DNA of 64,000 nt, taken from contig JAIPCX010000009.1 of NCBI GenBank assembly GCA_021737945.1, positions 1 to 64,000 of the forward strand, written 5' to 3'. Made by a program: the position numbers and the translations under genes. The notes below the pieces were generated by a model. That model was given only the letters and a program-made list of their open reading frames with translations, ran no database searches and was not told the DNA's origin. How positions within the stretch are numbered: position 1 is the first letter of the stretch; each line of letters starts with the position of its first letter. This stretch comes from Polynucleobacter sp. GTDB lineage: Bacteria; Pseudomonadota; Gammaproteobacteria; Burkholderiales; Burkholderiaceae_D. This document shows, in pieces, positions 28,660-38,900 of the stretch.

Positions 28660-29241
28660 TTACGTCTTAACGCTGTCGAACAAGGCGCGTTTATTGAGAT
28701 TCATGGCAACCACTACGCGACGTCCTTCGGTTTCTGGAACTTCATGCACCAAAATACCCGGGAATAACACCAACATGTTGGGCTTAGGCTTCACATGCAT
28801 TTTTTTAGCAAAAATAATCGGTGCGCTGTCTTCGTGGGCTTCCAGATAAATCACTGCACTAAACTCAGACGGAAAATGATTATGAATTTGCGTGTAATTA
28901 GATTTGTCGTAAATCGCGCCCCAGCAATCAGTAACCACCAACTCTAGATTCAGTGATTGAAGGTTGGCTGATAAATGCGATTTACTCACTTCCTGTGCAA
29001 TGGTCACGACCGAATCAGTTAAGGGTGAAAATTTAGGATTCAGTAAATGGCTATGCCACGGACTCATGTACGCCGATTTGACATTTGAAAAGGTAGATTC
29101 TGGGTGCGAGATTCGTAGCTCTTCAATGCCTTCGCGCGCGCGGTCAAGCTGCGGCTTAATCAGAGTGAGATCGCATATAAACACAGGAAGTTCTGCGCTG
29201 ACTTCCACGGTACGGATTTGGACTTTATCGGAGGGTGACAT
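28660..29241 (-). CDS. Putative 2-oxoglutarate/Fe(II)-dependent oxygenase (TIGR02466-like)
   Basis: IHNHFPSEFSAVIYLEAHEDSAPIIFAKKM...NMLVLFPGILVHEVPETEGRRVVVAMNL (H..., H, R positions). Confidence 0.65.
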   Translation of the reverse strand: MSPSDKVQIRTVEVSAELPVFICDLTLIKPQLDRAREGIEELRISHPESTFSNVKSAYMSPWHSHLLNPKFSPLTDSVVTIAQEVSKSHLSANLQSLNLELVVTDCWGAIYDKSNYTQIHNHFPSEFSAVIYLEAHEDSAPIIFAKKMHVKPKPNMLVLFPGILVHEVPETEGRRVVVAMNLNKRALFDSVKT

Positions 29242-29435
29242 TGCGTGAATTAACTAAACTAAAAAAAGAGGGAAAGATTGTAATTCGAAAAAATGCTTAC
29301 TTGCCTGTTTGTAGACAGATTTTGCGATTTAGTGTCAAAAAATCAAATAGCAATTCAATAATTACGTTTTTGTAATTCATGGCCAACTACAACTGGCTTG
29401 ATAATTGCAAAACATTGCTTACGTTGAACAAAGAA

Positions 29436-29758
29436 TGACCAATAAAGTGCTTTATTTACCAAATTAGCTATATTTATTGATTTATTCTGGCGCAACATAA
29501 AGAAGCCAGATTAATTCGTTGTTTTTACGCTGTTTATTGGTGCGATCTACGTTAGATCGCATTAGATAAGGGCGAAAGGCAGGAAACAGGTGAAAAATCA
29601 GAAAAAGTTGATTTTTTATATATATGAATAATTTAATAATACTGAAATATTATGTCGATAAAATTCAAGGAACTAACCGAAGACCGATCATTCAATTATT
29701 AATCAATGAATTACATAGTCTCAATTTACACACAAACTGACCGATAAAGCGATTTACT
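29436..29758 (+). repeat. Pair of ~21-nt imperfect direct repeats upstream of the giant gene
   Basis: TGACCAATAAAGTGCTTTATTTA (29436-29458) and TGACCGATAAAGCGATTTACTA (29738-29758). Confidence 0.55.
29541..29561. promoter_or_regulatory. Palindrome TGCGATCT-acgtt-AGATCGCA
   Basis: Perfect 8-bp arms, 5-nt spacer, in AT-rich leader of the giant gene. Confidence 0.5.
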
Positions 29759-29930
29759 AGTTGCGTGATGAAATTCATGTTGCTATAGTGCAAGTTGGAG
29801 GGATGCCCTCCGGCTTTGATATTGGGCGTCTCTATTTGCTTTACCTAAAAATTTGAATACTTTGCAGTAAGAATTAGCAGTCCCGAATAGCTGAACATCA
29901 TTAAAAAATAACTCTTTAAGCGAGAAACAA

Positions 29931-32900
29931 ATGGCTACTACATCAACGTCAATTTCGAACCTGACGCAAGCGCTAATCACCGCATTAACAACGGCTGATA
30001 TCGTGGATTTAACAGCAGTTCAGGCAGGAACTTTCTCGGCTACTCAAGCGAGTTACCTGTCAGCAACTCAGATTGCTGCATTCGAAAATGACGACATTGC
30101 GAAATTAACGCTGTCGAATCTGTCAGCCTCGCAAGTAGCTGGCATTACCAAAGATCAGTCGCCAGTCCTTTCCGCGGCTCAAGTTGCTGCGATTGGCGCA
30201 AGCGCCATCAGCGGTATGGTTACCGCAGCATTCTCAACATTGACCACCACGCAAACCGTGGCGTTGACGACAGCGCAAATCGCTGGTCTGTCCGCTACGC
30301 AAATGGGCGTGATGACGGAAGATCAACTCGGCAAAATCACTGCAGCGCAAATCGCTAGGGTTCCAGTCGCTTCATTGCAGGCAATGAGCACAGCGCAAAT
30401 CAGCTTCCTGAACACAGCATCTGTATCGGGTCTGACTACTGCGCAAGTTAAAGGTATCTACACAAACCAGATCGGTGCACTCGATACACGTATCGTCGCT
30501 GCGTTGACAACGGCGCAAATCACCGCGCTATCGAATGACAACATCGCCGCGGGTTTAAGCACAGCGCAAATCGTTTCGATGGCGGCCACGCAAATCGCTA
30601 GCTTGGCGACAGCGCAACTATCGAAATTCACTACGTTGCAAATGTTGGCGCTGGAAACAACGGACCTCAATGCGTTGACCACAGCCCAAGTAATCGCGCT
30701 GGCAACTGACCAAACGCGCGCGCTGGCAACCAACCAAGTTGCTGCGCTCAACACCAAGCAAGTCAACACGCTGGCTACCAAAAACATCTACACACTAACA
30801 ACTGATCAAGTCGCTGCATTGACTACAGTCCAGGTGCTTGGTTTGGCTACGTCACAAATAGCAGCATTTGAAACGCATCAAGTGGCGGCAATTTCCGACG
30901 CAGACATTGCTATTCTGACTACAGCTCAAGTATCTGCGTTCGAAACGAAAGACATCGCTGGTGGTTTGGTTACTAGCCAAATCGCTGCACTTTTGACTTC
31001 GCAAATCGCTGCTATGAGCACAGCGCAAGTCACTAGACTGACAACAATACAAGTTCAAACACTCGCCGCAGCCGATATCGCTGCCATGAGTACAGCCCAA
31101 GTCGCCTCGCTCGGCACCGATCACTTCGTCGCTATGACCACTGACCAAGTGGCAGCGATTACTACACTGGGTGTTGTAAATCTTCAGACAGCCGACGTTG
31201 CTGCCTTGACTACCTCTTCTATTGTTGCACTGAGCTCATCGCAAGTCGCTGTGTTGACAACCGCGGGTCTGGGTGTTTTGAGCACAGCTCAAACGGCTGC
31301 CATAGAAACACGTGATATTGCTGTTTTGAATACAGCACAAATCGCTGCACTCAGAACTTTCAACGTTTCTACGTTGACCACTGATCAATTAGTTGCACTG
31401 ACTACGTCGCAGATTTCTTCTGTTACAACAGCGGCGCTGATTTCAATTGCGACTGCAAACATTTCGGCGATTGATGCGGCAGATGTCGCAAGAATGACTA
31501 CCGCACAAATCGCGGCTTTAACTACAAACCAAGCTGCTGCTATGTCAACGGCGCAATTCGCTGCGTTGACCACAGTGCAAATTAGCAGAGTAACCACCGC
31601 TGACTTAGCTCAGTTTGGTACTGACGACGTTGCTGTTCTCGCATCGAGCCAAATCGCTAATCTGACTACAGCACAAATAACGTCAATGTCATCAACCCAA
31701 GTCAGCAATTTTGTTGATTCGGGCATTTCGTCATTGAATACACTGCAAATCGCTTCACTCGCCACGACTCAAATGTCGGGCCTGACAACGTCACAAATCG
31801 TTGCGCTGAGCACAGCGCAAGTGGCTTCAGTAAGTACGCTCAACATATCGTTGCTGCAAACCAGCCAGATCGCTTCGATTGAAACTCGCGATGTGGCTCA
31901 GTTAACGACAAGACAGATTCAAAGTTTGGGCAGTGCTCAAATCAATGTTATGTCGACCGCTCAAGTCGGTGCTCTTAAAACTGCGCAGGTAAGAGCGATC
32001 GAAACAGTTGATGTCAATGGATTCTCTACAGCCCAGATGGTGGCGTTGTCGACTGCTCAAGTCACTGCCCTGGCAACTTCGCAACTTCTGTTGTTGAACA
32101 CATTGCAGATCTCAGCAATGGAAACCCGTGATGTAGCTGCCATGGGTACAGCGCAAATTTCGCGTATCAGTTCGTTGCAGTTGTCTTCTATGACAACCGA
32201 TCAGTTGAACTCACTCAGCACTCTCAGCCTGTCAGTGCTGCAAACAGCCGCTACTTCAGGCATGACAACAGCTCAGGTTTCTGCGTTTACAACTACACAA
32301 GTTAGAGCCCTGACCACCATTCAAATCGCGACCTTTGGCTCGGCGCAATACGCTGCATTGCCAACCGCATCGTTGTCGTTGTTTGGTACAGCTCAGTTAG
32401 CAACGGTTACTACGGCAAATATCGCTGGTCTGACCACCGACCAAATCGCTGCATTGTCGGCTACACAAGTCGCCAACTTGACTACTAGTCAGTTAAATGC
32501 AATGTCCACGAGCCAGATTCGTGCGATTGAAACAGCTGACTTCACGTCATTAACAACCCGTCAAATCGCCAGCTTATCAACGGACGACGTTGTCGCCCTC
32601 AGAACTAACCAAATTAGCTTGCTCAACACCGCCCAGATCGGTCTGTTGGCAACTAATGGTATCGCAAACTTAACGACCGACCAGTTGGTAGCACTGAGCG
32701 CCACTCAGTTCGCTAATTTGGCAACCAAGCAAATCGTCACTTTGGCCTCAAACCAAGTCGCTGCGATTGAAACAGCCGATATCGGTTCGGTAACTACCGC
32801 AGGCATCTCCACCATTACAACCGCAGCTATCGTTGGTTTGACAACGGCGCAAATGGTTGCGATGACAGCAGCTCAACTCAGCGCACTCAAAACAGCTCAG

Positions 32901-35900
32901 TTCTCACTGCTAACAACGGACGATTTAGTCGCGATTGAAACAGCTGATATTTCTAGCCTGACTACAGCGCAACTGCGTACACTGGGTTCCGCTTCAGTGA
33001 GCGTATTGTCGGTTGAGCAGATCGCTAAAGTAACAACAGCGCAAGTTTCTGGCCTTACAACGGCAGCATTGCAGGGATTGACCACTGCGGGCGCATCAAC
33101 ATTGACAGCGGCGCAAGTAGGAGTAATGTCAACCGCGCAGTTCATCTACATGACCAGCGCTCAAGGTAACGCGTTGGGTACAGCGGCAATAGCTGGATTG
33201 ACTACGGCCCAAATGTCGGCTTTCTTATTAAATACAACCTCAACGATTGCTTTAGCTACGGCTCAATTTTCGTCGATTACAACAGCCAACATGGCTTTGT
33301 TCAGTACGTTGAACTTGACGAACATGACAACGGCGCCGTTGAATTCGCTGACTAATTACGGCACGAATCAGGTAGCTGCAATCAATACCTTTGCAATGTC
33401 GGCCATTAGTAGCGGTGCCATGAACACCATGACTACCGCGCAAGTGGGTACTTTATCTACAGCACAAGTTGCAGTGCTGAATACTGCAGCGATCAGCTTC
33501 GGTGTAACAACAGCCCAATTGGCATCGTTGTCTGCAACACAAGTAGCTAACTTGTCTACCGCAACTATCGCTACCCTGGCTTCGAACCAAGTTGCAGGTA
33601 TCGAAACAGCTGACATTGGTAGCTTGACTACCCGTCAACTCGCTGCGTTGACAACAGCAACAGCGCTGGGCTTGACCACAGACCAAATCGTTAACCTGAC
33701 CACGGATCAATTCGGCGCCCTCAAAACAGCGCAAATGATCGCGTTGACTACAGCACAAATCCGCGCATTAGAAACGCGTGATGTGGCTGCTTTGTCCACA
33801 GCTCAGATCGTCGCATTTAGTTCCGGTCAAATGGTGCTGGGCTTGAGTACTGCTCAACTGGGTGTGCTCTCAGCGTCGCAAATCGCAGTAATCACTACCG
33901 ACGACATCAGTGTTATGACGACTACTCAGTTCGCTGGCTTCTCGGCAGCGCAAGTGGGCTCGTTGGTAACTGCAGAAATCAACGTGATGGCTTCAGCGCA
34001 GATCGGTGCCTTGGCAACATCTGCAATCAGCAGCCTGACAACAGCAGCGATGACATTCATCTCAACTGATTCGCTCAAGGGCCTGACAACAGACCAAGTG
34101 GTCGCCTTGAATACGACGCAGATTGGTTCGATCACCACAGCGCAAGTAACCTTCCTGACCTCAGCGCAAATCGGCGCGATCGAAACAGCCGATATCGTTG
34201 GTTTGGAAACAAGAGACATCGCAGCACTCACGTCTAACCAGGTTGCTGGTCTGACCACATCGCAGTTCGTGGGCATGGCAGCAGGTCAAATCTCGGCAAT
34301 CACTACCGATGACATCAACCTATCGTTCACCACACTTCAGGTCGCAGGTTTGTCAGCTGCTCAAGTAGCTAGCTTGTCGACAGCGCAGTTTTCAGCGATG
34401 ACGTCGTCGCAGTTCCGTGCAATCGAAACAATCGACTTCTCCAGCCTGACCACAGCGCAGATCAGCACATTTAGCTCGTTCGCACTCGCTAACTTAGTTA
34501 CAGACCAGTTAAGGGTGATGACAACGGCGCAGATCGCTAGCTTGGGTACAGCAGTAGTAAGTGCATTGACTTCGGATGAAGCGGTTGCACTGTCAACGGC
34601 TCAGCTGTCGTCATTAACCACTGCACAAGTTGTTGCTATTGGTTCATATCCAATCTCGTGGTTCAACACAGCTAATATGTCTAGCCTGACTACTGCTCAA
34701 ATCGGGGTGTTGACTACACAGCAAATTAACAATCTGACCACCGAGCAAATTGCTCAGTTAAGCGCAACACAGGCAGGTGTGATTACTACTGTCCAAACCA
34801 CAGGTATTACAAGTCGTGAAGTGTCAGTAATGAACACTGCTCAGATTTCCGCGCTTACAACAGCTGCAATAAGCGCTGTGTCAAGCTACGGTATCTCGGG
34901 CATTACAACCACTCAGGTTGGTGGAATAAATACTGCTCAGATCGGCGCCTTGACCACGTATCAGTTCAGCCTTGTCAACACTGCGCAATTCGCTGCATTA
35001 GGTACCGCTCAGATGAGTGTCCTGTCGACAGCGGCTATCACAGTCATTGATTCGGTAGACTTTGCAGCCTTGTCTTCCGCGCAGATTAGTGCGCTAAGTG
35101 TTGGTGCAATCGCAGCGATGACCACACAGCAAGTGTTTGGTTTGAGTAGTGACATCATTGGCCTTACAACAGCCCAAATCGTTGCCTTAACCACTGCAGC
35201 AGCAGCTAACTTGACGACTGATCAGTTCAACCAGTTCGGTACTGCTCAAATCGCAGCATTTGAAACTCGCGATCTGATACAAATTGCCTCAGCCGCAATC
35301 ACTGTGTTGGAAAGCGTGCAGTTCGGCGTTTTGAACACTGCACAAGTGGCAATATTGACTACACAACAAGTGTTTAGCATTAGTAGTGCTGAAGTTGTTG
35401 GCTTAACAACTGATGCCATCGTAACATTGAGTACAGCGCAGTTTGCTGGCATGTCAACTAATCAGTTCTTAAGCCTGACTACTGCGCAGCTGGCCGCAAT
35501 CGAAACACGCGATTTGGTTCAAGTCCTAAGTAGCGGTATTGCTGGTTTAACTAGCTCGCAGTTGTCCGTGCTGACTACAGATCAAGTTTCGCGCTTGACG
35601 TCTATTCAAGTTTCAGCAATTGAAAGCGCTGATATAGTTGGCATGACGACAGCTCAGTTGGCATCCCTAACGACTGTTAACGTCAGTGGGATTGCAACGC
35701 AAAATATCCAGAATTTGACGACAGCTCAGATCTCTGGCTTCAGCACTACAGCCATCGCTGGAATGTTGGTGAGTCAGATTGCTGCGATCGAATCAATCGA
35801 TGCTGCCAAGTTAACTACTGACCAGTTGGTAGCATTGACTACAGCTCAGTTCTCCGCTGTTGTGTCTCAGGCTATCTATGGTTTCACAACGAATCAGATA

Positions 35901-38900
35901 ACAGCAATAGAAACACGTGATCTGGTGGTGTTGGGTTCAGAGAACGTCAACTTTATGAATAGCGTTCAGATTGCTGCATTAACGACAACACAGATTGCAA
36001 TAATGACTAGCCAGCAACTGTCAGCTATTAATAGTGATGATGTTCGCGGCTTCACTACTGATCAATTGGGTGCCTTGTTAACAACGCAAATCTACGGTCT
36101 GGCAAGTCAGAACATAGACAACTTATCTTCAGCGCAAGTGAGTGGTTTTTCAACGCTATTTATTGCTGCATTGACAACGGATCAGTTGAATGCGATTAGC
36201 TCAGAAGATATTAAGGGTCTGACAACTACGCAAATTATTGCATTGACTACGACTCAAGTTGCTGCATTGGATTCTCAGTCATTGGGCGGATTGTTAACTA
36301 ACCAGTGGGCAGCATTTGAAACCCGTGATGTTGCAGCTTTGACGTCTGATCAGTTCACCCTTGGTGCATCTTCGGTTCAGTTGGCAGCCTTGACTACCGA
36401 TCAGATAGTTGCAATGACATCCCAGCAGCTATCAGGATTGTCAGCAGTTCAAGTTTCTGGATTGACTACAAATCAAGTTTCGGCGATCGAAACTCGTGAT
36501 TTGATTTTTGGATTCGCATCTAACCAGATAACTGCATTGGGTTCAGCTCAAGTTATTGCATTAACTACTGATACTGTTAGTAGGTTTAACTCTCTGCAGC
36601 TGCAAGGTATTGACAGCATCGATCTTTCGGTAATGACAACTAACCAGATTGCAGTGCTGTCCACCGCAGCTGCGGCTTACATTACATCGGTTCAGGTTGA
36701 TGCTTTAACGACCGCGCAAGTTAGCGTACTTTCTGCAAACACTATTGATTTGTGGACTACTGCTCAAGTGTCGATGCTGGCTAGCGCTGAGATGGTTGCG
36801 CTTACTACTGCATCCATGGCCGTCTTTGATTCGTTGCAACTTCTGGCTGTTTCAAGCGATGAGATATCAGTTTTGACAACGGCGCAGATTGCTTCTATAT
36901 CAACTGCTGCAATGGCGTACATAAATTCAACCCAGGTCGACGGATTGACGACAGCACAAGTTGCTGTGTTGTCTGCAAACACTATCGATTTATTGACTTC
37001 TGCCCAGGTGTCGATGTTGACTAGTGCTGAAATGCTTGCGTTGACTACGGCACAATTGGCGGTGTTTGATTCGCTGCAACTCTTGGCTGTGACAAGCGAT
37101 GAATTGGCGGTGTTGACAACGGCTCAGATTGCTTCGATACCTACTGCAGCAATGGGTTACCTCGTATCATTCCAAGTCGATGCATTGACAACGGCACAAA
37201 TTTCCGCGCTGTCTGCGAACACAATCGACTTGTGGTCTACGCAAAACATCTCGGTTTTACTTAGCTCCGAGATGATTGCGCTGACTACAGCTCAGCTAGC
37301 GGTATTTGATTCAATGCAGCTCTTGGCTGTTACCAGCGATGAATTGGCGGTCTTGACGACTGCCCAGATCGCTTCGATATCGACTGCTGCACTGGGTTAT
37401 ATTGTCTCAACTCAGGTTGATGGATTGTCTGCAGCTCAATTAGCGGTGGTGTCGGCGAACACGATCGACTTGTGGACTTCACAAAACATTTCAGTGTTGA
37501 CAAGTACTGATATGGCTTCAATGACTACAGCTCAGTTTGCGGTATTTGATTCATTGCAACTCTTAGCTATCTCAAGTCTTACATTATCGACTTTGACCAC
37601 GGCCCAGATTGCCGCGATACCTACTGCTGCAATGGGTTACCTGACTTCAATCCAAGTCGACGGTTTAACTGCGACCCAAATTGCAGTACTGTCAGCAAAC
37701 ACAATTGACATGTTTGATTCAGTAACTATATCGATGTTGTTGAGTTCCGAAATGGTTGCTCTAACAACAGCGCAGTTAGCAGTATTTGATTCATTGCAAC
37801 TCCAGGCGGTCGCTAGTGATGAACTGACGGTCTTGACGACTGCCCAGATCGCTGCGATACCTACTGCTGCACTGGGTTATATTGTCTCAACTCAGGTTGA
37901 TGGATTGTCTGCAACTCAATTAGCGGTGGTGTCGGCGAACACGATCGACTTGTGGACTTCACAAAACATTTCAGTTTTGACAAGTACTGATATGGCTTCA
38001 ATGACTACAGCTCAGTTTGCGGTATTTGATTCATTGCAACTCTTAGCTATCTCAAGTCTTACATTATCGACTTTGACCACGGCCCAGGTTGCTGCTTTAC
38101 CGACCGCTGCAATGGGTTATCTGAGTTCTACGCAGGTTGATGGTTTAACTTCTTCGCAGGTTGCTGTCCTGTCAGCGAACACTATTGATTTGTGGACAAG
38201 TAACAATGTGTCTATGTTGACAAGTGTAGAGCTTGCTGTACTGACAACGGCTCAGATTGCAGTATTTGATTCGTTGCAGCTCCAGTCGCTGACAAGTACT
38301 GAGTTGAGCTATCTGACTACATTCCAAGTTAGTGCGTTGACTTCATCAGTCTTCCAGAACCTAACTTCTGTTACGTTAACTGGATTGGGATCAGCTCAGA
38401 TTGCTGCATTAGGTGACCAGTACGGTAACTTGTCTTCAACTGCTCTCGATTACATTTTCAGTCAACAGATCAGGGCGCTTGGATTACAAAGTGCTTTAAC
38501 TAAATGGGGCTTTGTCACTCCAGTTGTATTAGATCTGGACGGTAACGGCATCCAAACCACAACCGCTGAAAACGGCGTAACTTTCGACATCAATAACGAT
38601 GGCAAGGCTGACCAGACAGCATGGGTTGCACGTGGTGATGGCTTGCTAGTCCGTGACATCAACAAAGACGGTCAGATCAACAACGGTAGTGAGTTGTTCG
38701 GTTCGGCAACGTCCTTGGGTAAGGGTATGACAGCAGCGGATGGTTACGTAGCGATGCGTGCCTTGGATACCAATAACGATGGTGTCTTGGATGCAAACGA
38801 TGCAGCCTTCGGTGAGTTAATGGTCTGGACTGATATCGATGGTAACGGTATTACTGGTTCTAACGAGTTGACTAACTTGTCTGATCTGGGAATCAACTCG

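Noticed and set aside
30458-37521. Many antisense ORFs inside the giant repeat gene (e.g. 30458..30787, 33926..34276, 36764..36982)
   Set aside because: By-product of a low-complexity 24-nt repeat lacking stops on the opposite strand; low-complexity translations with no recognisable domain
29960-38480. CRISPR array or RTX nonapeptide array
   Set aside because: 24-nt units are in-frame coding, degenerate and without spacers; no GGxGxDxxx motif seen, so neither CRISPR nor classical RTX
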